Notes: generated by a model from the letters alone, not told the origin. Positions 46,223 to 57,215 are shown, numbered from the stretch's first letter. The stretch: 64,000 bases of DNA from Xiphydria camelus (GCA_963678675.1 OY783193.1:13710208-13774207), one strand, 5' to 3'. Numbers and translations: made by a program.

Positions 46223-48496
46223 TTTCAATTCGAGTGTTATGAGAAACTTCGTTTTTGCCAGCATTTAATGTAAAATTATCAAAATCTCAAGAAAAAACCA
46301 AATTCCACGAACGAGATCATTTTCAGCTTCCAAAAAACCTGTAAGAATCATTTGGACTCGCGATCGAAAATCAGTGTGCCATTGCGATAATAATTATTAT
46401 CTATATTGATCTTAAGCATGGTCATTGCGATTTCCTCAAAATAATCTAATCGATCGCTTCAATCAATCTTCGGGTGCGGAGATTCGTCGTCACCTTTCAG
46501 TATAAGATTCAAAGGAGAGGAGAAAAGAGAGAAAGTTTTTGCGCAAAGGAAATGCTTTAAGAAAGCGTGAAAAATGGACGCGATATATGATACACGTATA
46601 GAAGCTGTAACGCCTCTTCGGTATTATCTGATAACGGATATTTATTAATTCGGTATTGATAACACAGGGTTGTGAGAGTCAGTTATAAAAATCGCAGGAG
46701 GTGAATTTGATAGATTTTGTCATGCTTACAATGAATCTGGCTGCAGAATTGTTCCAGCACATCAAATTTCCGAGTAATTTGAGCTAAAATCATTAGAATC
46801 CAGCTATTTTGATCAATTTCTGCCAAAGAAATCGTACAATACTAGACTTCATCTTTAGAATCCATCTTCAATTACCACTATTCGATTTTTTTTGCTGAGA
46901 TATATCAGTATTGGAGGAAAAACGAATTAAGAGAAATGAACTAATAATAAGTTTATTTCCTCGGCTAGAATTCGAAGGAGATGCAAGAAAATATTTGCGA
47001 AAGTTTATCAATTGAACTCAAACTTCGCATGAAATGGCTAATATTTTTGGTATGGCTCGTTTCCCTTTGTTCTAATAATATTGATTCGCCAGAATTACTA
47101 CGAAATTACAGAAAGTCCTTCATACTGGTATATCGAAAAAAAATCGTTCGACGGCAATTGGAAATAGATTTTAAAGGGGAAGAGAGAGAGTCTAGTTCTA
47201 TACGATGTCATTAGCAGAGATATCGAAGAAGATTTCGTTCTTCTACAAAAGATTTTCGAATTCGGTCAAAATAGACATTTATGGACCATTCAAGCATAAA
47301 TTACTCGAAAATCAGATGTGCTTTGAAAATTCTACAGCCAGATTCGTTTTCAGCGTTAAAAAATCTATCAGATTCACCTTCTGTGATTTTTGCAACTGAC
47401 AATTCAAAAAAAGTCCAAAATTTCACAGACTCGTATAACTGATGTTTTCTAAATATAATGATTTGCATATAGAATCAAATTCTTTTGATTACTTCACAGG
47501 CTTAGTTATATACTCGTCACTCCTTTTTCATAAGATTCAAGTGAGAAAGAAAGGGAGAATTTCTCTCTCGCCAAGAAAATGCGTAGAGAACGCGTGAGAA
47601 ATGAACGTGGCATAAAGGTTGCATTCACGCGCCCCAACAGTCATCCATGATAATATACCGCTGGTAAAGCCTAGCCTGTGTAAAATATTCCCTCTCTCTC
47701 GTCTCTCATGTTCCATGAGCCTCGAAATAACCTGCTTTATCATCCTTCCTACTCTTCGCACCCCGCGTCGCCTCTCGTATAGGTTCGTATAGTACGTCTG
47801 CATAGGAATATATCATATACATTCAGCGCGCGCGTATATAGTAACCATACGCCACATAGAGATGCATAAGCACGGATCGGCAAGGCATGTATAAGAGATT
47901 GGCGTTTAACTTACCGCCCGGGGATTATTTCGTTCGAAAATTGCTTTTCCGGTTCAGTTTATTTTTTTCGAGTCAAAATTTTAAACCGACTATTTAAGGT
48001 TTATGGTAGGTAGGTCGATTTGGTAGTGAATTTAAATCTGTATTCCTAGCATCACAGATATTGTCGCTGGTGCCTTTTTGAAATGTCATTTTTAAACGTA
48101 GTAGCTAATGAATTATTAAATATCATGCTCTCATTAGCCATGGCGATGCTAGCTCTGGTTAATGAAAGTATGCTAGAATTGTTTTGTGATTGGTTAGTAT
48201 CTGTTTAAAGATAGCGTTTTAAAAAGTCCCAGTAGAAATTGAATCAAGGCAGTGTCAAGGAACTTTCAAGTTTTTCCCGATTCAAAGAAGACACTGCTAA
48301 GCAGATATCATGGCACTGTCGAGGCATTTTTCAGGTGTTTCTTGATTCAAATACGGTGCTGGTAAGATATCACTGCAATGTCAAGGAAGAATTGAAAGTA
48401 ATATTTCTTATTTAGCTTCAACAAGATTCGTTTCCATTGCTCATAATCGAAGAGGGTTATCGTTTGGTTTTCGTAATCCATTTTTGCACGTACTCG
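46223..48496. other. Unassigned region
   Basis: Mostly AT-rich. 46500-46600 and 47526-47612 resemble each other loosely (AAGATTCAA, purine run, GCGTGA-AAATG). 48230-48390 holds two to three diverged units around TTGATTCAA...CACTGTCGAGGC. No gene is supported. Confidence 0.35.
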
Positions 48497-48724
48497 TACA
48501 CTGAGAAGAAATTTGCTTGATCGAAATAAAAATGCTTTTGGATAATCCTAGAAGCACATTAATTCCATTCGAATGAATATCGATTTGATCCAAATAATAT
48601 TGAATTAAATCAATCGTATTTTTATATTCGTTCAATCAATATTCATTCTAATCGAATAAATATGATGTTAGGACTATTCAAAAAATATGTTTATTTCGAA
48701 CAAGCCAATTTTATTCTCAGTGTA
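48497..48724. mobile_element. CACTGAG-family MITE, copy 3 (best preserved)
   Basis: TACACTGAGAAGAAATTTGC at the left and ATTTTATTCTCAGTGTA at the right are inverted ends. TTGATCGAAATAAAAATGC pairs with the TGTTTATTTCGAACAAG block. The interior GAATGAATATCGATTTG and its inverse mirror each other. Confidence 0.88.
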
Positions 48725-48817
48725 TATATGCATTATACTTCACAATCAGGTCGCTAAGGGTTTATGCTCCCTTCGCGAGATGACCAGATTTCATACGGCG
48801 TTTTGATATTAGAGGCA

Positions 48818-49231
48818 GTGGTGGATATTCGGGCCCCTGCGGGTAATATGGGCCCCCTTTGTATCTAGTCATACAGGCCACGTATTCTAGCGGTGAACAC
48901 TGTAACTACTAAAGCTTGAAGCTAATAAACACTGCAGAGCGCACTGGCGTAGTAGCTGTCATGGCTGATTGTTTGTGAGTTGTGCAAGTTTTTATTCCTG
49001 AGCAAAAGTTTGAAAGGTAAGAGTTTAAACCAATTTTATCGTATATTCTTTGTAGTATTTGGTAGAAACATGGTAATATATGCGTTTGGTATATTGTAAA
49101 GATTGCGTATATCATTAGATATTGTTATTACGACGCTAAATTAAGTGCTGAGAATGTTTTGTTTTTCAAGATGGCGGGGGTGGATAAACGGGCCCCTTTC
49201 AGTGCCCCATACTTTTGGGGGCCCATATTAC
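48818..49231. promoter_or_regulatory. Left subterminal GGGCCC motif cluster
   Basis: Four copies of a 15-17-bp motif: GTGGATATTCGGGCCCC (in the terminal repeat), GGGTAATATGGGCCCCC (about 48841), GTGGATAAACGGGCCCC (49180-49196) and the inverse GGGGGCCCATATTAC (49217-49231). Partners at the right end are near 51328 and 51524. Transposase-binding sites are the likely role, by analogy with subterminal sites in other cut-and-paste elements. Confidence 0.6.
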
Positions 49232-49267
49232 AATCACTACATTTTTTTGTTACATTTTATGTTCCAG
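49017..49267 (+). other. Possible 5' UTR intron of the transposase gene
   Basis: AAAG|GTAAGAG at 49013-49023 is a good donor, and TTTTATGTTCCAG| at 49255-49267 is a good acceptor that ends right at the ATG of the proposed start. Splicing would remove the four upstream ATG-containing stretches in the same frame. This is inference from splice consensus only. Confidence 0.4.
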
Positions 49268-51217
49268 ATGCCTCGAAAAGTTTTGATACCCCCCAAAAAG
49301 ACCAAAAGGCAGTCATGGGACAAAGAAAACATGGCCAATGCCTTGACAGCAGTAAAAGAAAATAAGATGGGGTTAAAAAAAGCCGTTAAAATGTTTTCGG
49401 TACCACGTTCAACATTAAGAAGGCTGTGTCGTATTGAAAAACCCATTGAAGAAGTTGTCAATATTCAGATGGGACGGCCTACAATTATGTCGCCAGAGCT
49501 CGAAAAAGAACTCGTTAAGTACATTTTGATTATGGAGGCAAAGTTTCATGGTTTGACAAGAAACGGTGTGCGTCGTATGGCTTATCAACTTGCCACACGA
49601 AACAACATAGCCCACCCATTTTCTAATGGTGAATTTGCAGGTCGAGCTTGGTTCGACCACTTCATGTCACGCCACAAGAAAACATTGTCTATATTGAAAC
49701 CTTCTGCAACGTCATTCTCACGAGCCAATGGCTTTAACAGACAAGCCGTAGACGCATTTTATAATCTCCTGGAAGCTGAGTTTCAGAAACATAACTACCC
49801 ACCTGATAGAGTGTTTAATGTAGATGAGTCAGGGCTTAGTGTCGTACAAAGTAAGATATCTCGAGTTATTGGCCTGCGGGAGAAAAGACAAGTTGGTGCA
49901 CTAACTGCAGCAGAAAGAGGGTCCCTGGTCACTTGCGTGTTCAGCATGAGTGCATCCGGTATTTACATCCCGCCAATGCTCATCTTTCCACGAAAGAATA
50001 TGACAGACACTCTGATGAAAGGTGCTCCACTGGGCTCAATTGGAAGATGTCACCCTTCTGGTTGGATCCAAACGAATTTATTCACTGAGTGGTTTAACCA
50101 CTTTGTCTCAAAAACCAAGCCATCAGCAGATTCTCCAATTTTGCTAATTCTAGATGGTCACCACACGCACACAAAGAACATTGAGGTCATTGAAATAGCT
50201 CGTGAAAATCACGTCACGATCGTTAGTTTGCCTCCTCATACTACACACAAGCTACAGCCTCTGGACAGAAGCTTTATGGGTCCATTGAAACACTATTACA
50301 GTGAAAACATTAGGCAGTGGAATTTACACAGCAACAGGCCATTTGGACCATATGACATTGCCGAGCTTTTGGGTAACGCTTTTCTTAAATGCCAAACAGG
50401 TGAAGTAGCAGCTGGGGGATTTTCCGTCACCGGGATTTTTCCTTTCAATCGACACTTGTTCAGCGATGTTGACTTCGCTCCTTCAGAAGAAGCTAATGTT
50501 GAAGACATTAGTCTGGATGCTTTGAAAGCAAGCAAAGAGCGAACAACACACAAAAAATCGACAGCTTCTAATGAGCGATCTGCTTCGACACCTTCTACGG
50601 CTGCCGTTGCTCCGCCAACATCTAGACCTGCTACAGCTGCTAGGACTAGGGACCTAACGCCACCTGCAAAAGACTTGGCAGAAGCTGGGCCTTCAGGGTG
50701 TTCTTCTTTGATGCCCGTTGTTTATGTATCTCCTCAAGATATACTGCCTATTCCACAACCAAAGAAGAGAATGACAAACAAAGGCCCTAAACCAATGAAA
50801 TGTGCTGTCGTTACATCATCACCTTATAAACTTGCTTTAGAAGAGGCAGAGAAAAAAAGAAATGAAAAATTAACTGAAAAAGAAGGAGCTAAAAAGAAAA
50901 AGGAAAATGCAGGGAAAAAATCGACCAGTAAAAACTCCAAGCAAAAAAAATCAATCAAAAGAAAGTTAGATTTTCCTCATTCATCAGATGATGAAAGGCA
51001 AGAAGAAGATTTTGACTCGGGAGAATCCGTCATGGAAGAAGAAGTAGGAGTTTTAGCTCCGAATGATGTCGACGCTGTGTGTATGTTCTGTGAAATGCTC
51101 TATTCTGAAGACACTAGAGGTGAACTATGGGTGCAGTGCTTGAATTGCGAGATGTGGGCTCATAATGAATGTGCTGGGGCTGATAAAGATGCGTATATAT
51201 GCGACTTTTGTAAATAG
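49268..51217 (+). CDS. pogo/Tigger-like DDD transposase with C-terminal PHD finger
   Basis: The frame is open from 49145, but I prefer the ATG at 49268 (protein of about 649 residues, starting MPRKVLIPPKK). The 41 residues upstream look non-conserved, and a splice acceptor ends exactly at this ATG. Positions below count from 49145. Residues ~52-97 form a psq-type helix-turn-helix (KKAVKMFSVPRSTLRRL). Residues ~116-190 form a CENP-B-like DNA-binding domain (FDHFMSRHKKTLSI). The DDE_1 catalytic domain spans ~200-440, with D227 in FNVDESGL, D337 in LILDGHHTH and D374 in LQPLDRSF. Thirty-six residues separate the last two, and the third acid is Asp, as in pogo rather than Tc1. After a Ser/Thr/Pro-rich and Lys-rich linker (~460-640) comes a PHD-like C4HC3 finger: C646, C649, C665, C668, H673, C676, C686, C689, with WVQCLNCEMWAHNEC. 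The enzyme should bind the element ends and catalyse excision and insertion in the nucleus. The PHD finger may read chromatin or mediate zinc-dependent contacts. There is no frameshift or stop. Confidence 0.95.
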   Translation: MPRKVLIPPKKTKRQSWDKENMANALTAVKENKMGLKKAVKMFSVPRSTLRRLCRIEKPIEEVVNIQMGRPTIMSPELEKELVKYILIMEAKFHGLTRNGVRRMAYQLATRNNIAHPFSNGEFAGRAWFDHFMSRHKKTLSILKPSATSFSRANGFNRQAVDAFYNLLEAEFQKHNYPPDRVFNVDESGLSVVQSKISRVIGLREKRQVGALTAAERGSLVTCVFSMSASGIYIPPMLIFPRKNMTDTLMKGAPLGSIGRCHPSGWIQTNLFTEWFNHFVSKTKPSADSPILLILDGHHTHTKNIEVIEIARENHVTIVSLPPHTTHKLQPLDRSFMGPLKHYYSENIRQWNLHSNRPFGPYDIAELLGNAFLKCQTGEVAAGGFSVTGIFPFNRHLFSDVDFAPSEEANVEDISLDALKASKERTTHKKSTASNERSASTPSTAAVAPPTSRPATAARTRDLTPPAKDLAEAGPSGCSSLMPVVYVSPQDILPIPQPKKRMTNKGPKPMKCAVVTSSPYKLALEEAEKKRNEKLTEKEGAKKKKENAGKKSTSKNSKQKKSIKRKLDFPHSSDDERQEEDFDSGESVMEEEVGVLAPNDVDAVCMFCEMLYSEDTRGELWVQCLNCEMWAHNECAGADKDAYICDFCK

Positions 51218-51245
51218 ACCTAGTTGTGATTTTTTGCTATATTAC

Positions 51246-51251
51246 AATAAA
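51246..51251 (+). terminator. Polyadenylation signal AATAAA
   Basis: AATAAA lies 28 bases after the transposase stop codon (TAG, 51215-51217) and inside the element, so the transposon carries its own 3' processing signal. Confidence 0.7.
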
Positions 51252-51582
51252 AATGACTAATTACATTAACTGTAAAAAATATAATGTTTTTGATACTTAT
51301 TATGCATTTTTACTTCAAAAACACCCAGGGGCCCATAATACCAGCACACACAAAAATTTCGACAAAATGCAGACTTTCAGTAAAACATTTTTAAAATTTT
51401 TTTATACGTTTAAAATTAGTTTTAAGAAGGTTAAATAACATGTAAACATTCCAAAGAAGTATTTCTATTAGTTTCAGGTGGAAATAATAAAAAATAAAAA
51501 AGTTATATTAAAAAAACAAAGTGGGGGCCCAAATATCCACCCTTACCTCTATTGGTCAGTGTCTTAAGGGGGAAAGCCTACA

Positions 51583-52817
51583 AATTAATTCATTTTCGGG
51601 AGTCTATCCTAAAGGATATATTTTATCAATTTTTTGAAAATTTCGAATATATTTTATCACGTATTTGAAGTACTAAAAAACATTTGTCACGTTATACGAA
51701 ACCTTATAATGTCAGAGTTATAAAAACGTTTCTCGAAATAACATTTTTCAAGCGGCGTAAAATACAGTTTGAAAAATTTTCAATCAACGAACTTCTTGAG
51801 TAACAATATTTGCATATACAGGGTGTTCGGAAAAAACACCGACACAGAAATAGGGGTGATAGGTTACGTCATTACAAGTATTTTGATATAAGGGACCTAT
51901 ATCCGCAAGCGCTTCCTTCTGGAGATATCAACTTTTCAAGTTTATAACGACTGAGGTTGATCAAAGTAGAATAATATTGAGTTTTTTGTCTACCTGTACA
52001 ATTGAAAAACAAATGAAAACTCCTTGTATCCGCATCATCTTCGAAAAGTACAAGGACTTGAGCCAAGCGGTTATCCTTTCCGCAAGCAGTTTGCGCAGTG
52101 GCACATCTATCCAGAATCGTTTCCGATGTTGCATGGACATGGGTGGCCGTCATTTTGAGCATTTGCTGTAGTACATTGTTTTTGTATCTCGTAAAATTAA
52201 ATATTCGTTACCATCTTGATACGTTTCTTATTATTCTACTTTGATCAACCTCGGTCGTTATAAACTTGAAAAGTTGATATCTCCAGAAGGGGGGGCGCGC
52301 GCTTGCGGGTATAGATCCCTTATATCAAAATACTTGTAATGACGTAACCTATCACCCCTATTTCTGTGTCGGTGTTTTTTCCGAACACCCTGTATATTTT
52401 AATATCTTCTTCACAGCATGAATCTTCAATTATATAAATATTTTAGCAATAAATTATTATATTTTAGCATTATTTGTTGAAAAAGAATGAATTTTATTTG
52501 GAAGCTCACTATTTTTTCAATTTTGCATTTTCTAACTTAAAAGATGATTCATGCTGAACGTATATTTCTAAGCTCAAATTCCCATCTTGAATTTTTCATT
52601 TTAGATGAAAGTAGCAAACCCTATATTTCACGCTGTGAGGCATAGCGTGATAGGATATAAGTCTTTATAACTGTAATATTATAAGGTTTCGTATAATGGG
52701 ATAAATGTTTTTTAGTACTTTAAATATCTAATGAAGTATAGATACTCGAGGTTTTCGAAAGATTTGTTTAATATACATATCTTTCAGGATAGATTCCTGA
52801 AAAAATGGATGAATTTA
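51583..52817. mobile_element. 1.2-kb foldback hosting a second foldback
   Basis: TTCATTTTCGGGAGTCTATCC at 51589 pairs with GGATAGATTCCTGAAAAAAT at 52789. TTTAGTACTTTAAATAT-type words and TTATACGAAACCTTATAAT pair with ATTATAAGGTTTCGTATAAT near 52677. The centre is occupied by the element at 51817-52394. The outer arms are about 145 bp and diverged. It starts only 33 bases after the pogo transposon. Confidence 0.8.
51817..52394. mobile_element. 578-bp foldback with TACAGGGTGTTCGG ends
   Basis: TACAGGGTGTTCGGAAAAAA and TTTTTTCCGAACACCCTGTA are perfect inverses. The arms run about 165 bp and include AATAGGGGTGATAGGTTACG, TTGATATAAGGGA and AGTTGATATCTCCAGAAGG, up to the CAAAGTAGAATAAT blocks. Arm identity is high, so it is younger than its host. 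Confidence 0.95.
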
Positions 52818-53148
52818 TAATCCTTTCACTACAGTAGAACATTCAAATGTGCATGCACGAAGGACCGATAGGAGGCCGTGGTGGGTTCCTCTACTGTATT
52901 GAATTAAGCGGCGGTCTTCGATCCCAAGTAGTTGAATTAAGTGAGAATCCAGTGTATCTATGTTGAGACTCAGATGGTCTGTTAGTGAGCGTTTCACTAA
53001 CTTTAGGTTCTAAGGGGGGCTGAGTAGGTTAAAGAAAAAACGAATTAGCTTCTGGAAGGATTTAAACAGGCACAACATTTCGACTGGGGTTTTCAAGCGA
53101 TATGTTGAGCTCAAATTCATTACAATTTTCCTTGAGTATTTAAAATGA
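52818..53148. other. Unassigned sequence
   Basis: No gene or bounded repeat found. Confidence 0.3.
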
Positions 53149-53575
53149 TACACTGAGAACAACATTTGCCAAACACCTCTTGGGGCAATTAACTAAATAT
53201 GTAGTTATTTCAATAAATACGTAGTTAAAGTAAGTAAAATTTAGTCGAGGTAACTAAATATTTAGCTAATTCATCTACATATTTGTTCAAATAAATACAT
53301 TTTTTTCTCAATATAGTTAATACTATATACTTCAACTATTCACCTGCCAAAAAAAATTTGTTGAAACAAATCAACTCAAATAAATTCAGCAAAGTAGTAA
53401 AACTGAATTGAGATGTACCTATAACAACAAAACGAATTTTATTGGATGAAATAAAAAAATTAGTTATTCTAACTATATACAGTCCAACCAGACACATAAT
53501 GATTAATTTGACGAAATTTAACCTTAAACACAAACAATTTGGTTGGAACAATTAATTTTTTTCTGAATGCAGAAT
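53149..53575. repeat. AT-rich repeat with CACTGAGAA edge
   Basis: It begins ACACTGAGAACAACATTTGC and contains repeated AACTAAATATGTAGTTA and AAATAAATACGTAGTTA words. The possible right edges TTTTTTTCTCAATATAGTT (53304) and TTTTTTTCTGAATGC (53557) resemble the CACTGAG terminus, but I cannot choose between them. Confidence 0.4.
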
Positions 53576-54640
53576 TACTTAAATCCATTAAGTAAAGATT
53601 TTGTTGAAGTCTAATATTCGAGAGAAACCATCACTCATCAAAATTTCGATTTAGAATAAAATTTCTAAAAAACCACGATTGAACTGATACTCGACACGGC
53701 TTATAAACTGCACAATTCGTCAGACTACTCCATACAACGTCTCGTATTTGCAAATCGTCATGCGTCCGCGCGAAACGCAGCTAGCGCCCGTACGAACAAT
53801 GCGCTCTTTCCCGCGGCATTTTCATCACCGCGAGATAATGATTTCGTCTCGGGTGCGCTTTCGATCGTGCGGTCCGGCCGCGCGTTACCGTCCTCCTCTC
53901 CTTCCGCAGTTCGACTTTCCACCGCGCCGCGCGCGCCTTCTTCACAGTAGAACCCGCGCATCGCATGAAGACTCATTATTTTTTTTAACGAGGTCGCACT
54001 AACGAACCGGTCAGACCAGCCCGGGTCGGTATACACGCGGCGCGGTGTAAAAGCCGCCCACTACGTCGGACCAGCGTGCGGATTAACGCGAATAAAATTA
54101 AGTTTTAATTGTAAGTGAATTCACGCGAGCGCACACAAAAAGGCTGAGCATTTTACAGGCTCGACGACGAAGCGAATTTCAATTCGTTGCACGATGGGGA
54201 GCGGGGGGCGGTTTCCTTTCAGCGTTCGAAGGGCGCGCGGTCCGCCCGTTTGATCCGCAGACGCAAAGAATTCCTCGTGGAAATCTCCGGACTCCGCTCC
54301 ACTCTCTCTCCCCTGCCCGGTCTTCCATCTAGTCGACTCTTATTTCATCAGCGATCCAATTATTCGCCTACCCCGTATATAAACACGTGGCCCCGCGCAC
54401 ACAATAGTCCGCGCGCGCGTTCCCCGTTGCTGAAATTCCGCGTCGCGCGCGTGGCGGACGAGAGCCGACACATATCGTCGTCGATAGAACAGTAATTCGT
54501 TTCCTATCGACGCGCTGCGCGGAACGCGTCGGGGTGCTATGGTTTATTTCTACATATATACCTATGTACTGGCAGATACAGACTGGGCTAGAAACGCTGC
54601 CCTAAATGTAGATTGAAATAAAAATAGGAAGGAATAATTA
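53576..54640 (+). promoter_or_regulatory. CpG-rich candidate promoter or first exon
   Basis: 53750-54540 is the most CpG-dense stretch in the window (TCCGGCCGCGCGTTACCG, CCGCGCCGCGCGCGCC). A donor-like AATT|GTAAGTG lies at 54107-54117. Frames are short and unrecognised. A 5' UTR exon of a host gene on the plus strand is possible, but there is no direct evidence of transcription. Confidence 0.3.
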
Positions 54641-55232
54641 GGTACGATTGACACTTCTCAGAGAGTTAGAGGAGGGATGTAAGTTTTTAAGCGAGCATCG
54701 GTAGCAGCGATAAAAAGTGTCATTCAGCCCTTTTAGGTGGTGCGTTTGAGAAATGAGGTCCGGCGTTATGGAGCTCCAATGTTTGATAAAAATTATTTGA
54801 TATTACTCGTATCGAAGTCGCTTCAGAGGTTTTCGAACCACAGTGATACCAGTAGTAATGGTTACCAATTCGTAATTGTATTCTCTGTGAATGGTCAACT
54901 ACCCCTATTGCACAAAAAATGAATGAGAACTCCGAAAGTTCACCTTAAAAGTAAATCGACAACGCTGATTACGAAAAAAAAATATCTTTCTCCTCGGAGT
55001 AGGGATGACAAGCCTTATTACGGAAAAATGAAGACAAATTCCAAAACTCCTGAAGCCACTATACAAATAATTTTCATCCGCTCTGAATTTAATATTGGAG
55101 TTCCATAAGGCCAGACCTCGGTTCTCAGACTTACCACCTGAAGGGGCTGAATAAATTTTTATCGCTGTTACAGATACTCGCTCAAAAACTTACATCCCTC
55201 CTCTAATTTTCTGAAAGGTGCTAATTGTACCC
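54641..55232. mobile_element. 592-bp foldback with GGTACGATTGACAC ends
   Basis: GGTACGATTGACACTTCTCA at the left pairs with a right end of GAAAGGTGCTAATTGTACC. The arms continue through GAGGAGGGATGTAAGTTTTT against AAAACTTACATCCCTCCTC and TTTTTATCGCTG against CAGCGATAAAAA. About 145-bp arms, no transposase. Confidence 0.9.
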
Positions 55233-55724
55233 GCGTAAAAAAAGTATGGCTAAAGAGTATGGCGGAAATTCTGCTGGTAAACGATGCGCTCTTCAATTAA
55301 AGTTCACTTATTTGTACGAGGTTATGCTGTAATCGATGTCAGTTTTTGTCAATTCATATTATAATACTAAGGGTGAAACTTTGCTTCCGCCATTTTTATC
55401 GTAAGCCATCTATAGGAAAATGGCGTAAGCTGAGTTGTAAACCTAATATTTCAATTTACTACTTTATTGTACTCTCAAATTATTACTAATGGACTATATT
55501 CTAGCAGGTATCGACCAAATCATTATAGGTTTATAATGAAGAACTCATATAATAGAATTGAATCAGAGAGGTAGAAGTAAGTCGAGTAAATTTTACATTT
55601 CAGCTGATATGAAAAAATTGTCTGGCTGAAAATCTGGAACACGATCCGTAGCCATACTGTTTTGGTTCAACTTTTCCAAGACTTCCGCCATGCTTTAGTT
55701 ATGCTCTTTTTTTTACGCGAGTAC
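55227..55724. mobile_element. 498-bp foldback abutting the previous one
   Basis: GTACCCGCGTAAAAAAAGTA pairs with the right end TTTTTTTTACGCGAGTAC, and GAGTATGGCGGAA pairs with TTCCGCCATGCTT. It shares GTACC with the end of the neighbouring element, so one inserted at or beside the end of the other. Confidence 0.85.
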
Positions 55725-57215
55725 CTAATGATTTCTTCTTATTTTTATATTTCAATTTACTTTTACGTTTTCCTCTTTTCCCCTCGCTTCTCCTCACTCC
55801 CTCCTTCTTTAGTTTCTCTCTCTCAACGGCGCAGTGTCTCATCAATCTCGAATCGCGCGGGTTCTCGGGGTACGGACGTATTGCCCGGATAATTGATCGG
55901 CGAATTCGTGGGGTGGAGGGGAGGGGGGGGGGAGCTGCAGCGTATACGTATGTGTAGCGGGGAAGTCGGGGCGCGGGCGAGCGGGAGAATAAAGGATATG
56001 GGATCGCGCGTCGGCGTTGTTCGTTCGAAGTGTGCGGAGGAGTCGAATAAGGGGGAACGGTGATTTTTGGCGCGGGGGATTTTTCGAAGCGATTTGCGGA
56101 AGCGCCGTGATTGGGATCGACGCGACGCGTACTCTCTATCCTCTTACGTCCTTTTCTCCCTCACTTTCTCTCCCGTTCGTCCTTTCTTCCGCGCGCGTGA
56201 AGTGTGCAGAGCGACGCCGGGTGGGAGAGGGTTGCTCTTGAAGGGGGATCCCTCGAGGGGGTGTGCAATTTGAAGGCCTAACGGGTGTACGTGACGCGCA
56301 CCCACTCTCTCCCTCTCTCTCTTTATATACCTACCCTTGCCCTTTTCTTCTCGCGTCCCTCTCGCGCCCTTTCTTCCGTCCGCGTAATTATCGGGGACTC
56401 GGTTTTCGATACGGTTTAATCGCGAATAAATCCGTCCCCCTCCGCGCGTTACGTTCCATTAAACTTCGATCGACTCGTTCCCCCCTTCCCACCCCTAATG
56501 AGTACTCCGCACCGTTCGACGAGCTCTGAATATGCATACGCCCGACGGGTCAAAGAAGTTCGAGGGTGGCTGCAAGTTGCGGGGTTGGACAAAGTAAGAA
56601 AAAGTGGGATTACCGCGGGACCGCGCACCTTTCTTTCGGGGTAAATGGTCGGGGTAGTCTTCGCGATCGACGGAGTAACGCGTTCAAAGTTTGCGGAGTC
56701 AATGACATCGGGTTCGCGAGGAGTTAACGCTCTTGAAGTTACATTGACGAAATTTCGCTCGAATGTCTAAGGGCGAATTCGACGAGCCCCTCGCGGACGA
56801 CCAGAACCCTCGCGGACATTGCGATTCAGTATTTGTCCGCCCAATGAAATAACCGCTCTGTCGGTAAATTTAATTTCCAGGGTGGGTGTGTGTGGATGGC
56901 GTACGGTGGACGAGGGTGTCAGCCAAGAGATAGAGTTCTCAACAAAGCTCTAGCGCGCTGGCGAAGCTGATCGTGTCGCGTGCCACGTCCCGTCCGACTT
57001 CGTGACTCGGACACGTAGGGGATGGAGAGGATGCGAGGTGCACGGGAGGAAGTGGAGTGTAAGTATGTACGCTGCGCTATACTCTGGCGAAGTGAGTTCG
57101 AGCTTGCGGGGATGTCGGACGAGAAAGTTCAGGGTTGCGCACCTCGTGGGGGGGAGAGTTTTATATGGGGAGTCGAGATCTTGCTGCACTGAGACAGAAA
57201 TGTAATTGAAGCAAC
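55725..57215. other. CpG- and pyrimidine-rich region, no confirmed gene
   Basis: 55780-57180 is CpG-rich with G-runs (55918-55931) and CT-runs (56150-56320). Frames overlap on several phases without domains. This resembles a 5' flank or untranslated exon, but I cannot place a start site. Confidence 0.25.

Larger units (their letters stand above)
48812..51549 (+). mobile_element. Intact-looking pogo-superfamily DNA transposon
   Basis: A 2,738-bp element flanked by TA (48810-48811 and 51550-51551). It has 26-bp inverted ends (48812-48837 and 51524-51549) matching at about 22 of 26 positions; they share GGTGGATATT and GGGCCCC. It holds one long transposase ORF with no internal stop, a poly(A) signal, and repeated GGGCCC-centred subterminal motifs. 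Everything an autonomous pogo-type element needs is present, although activity cannot be judged from sequence alone. Confidence 0.92.
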
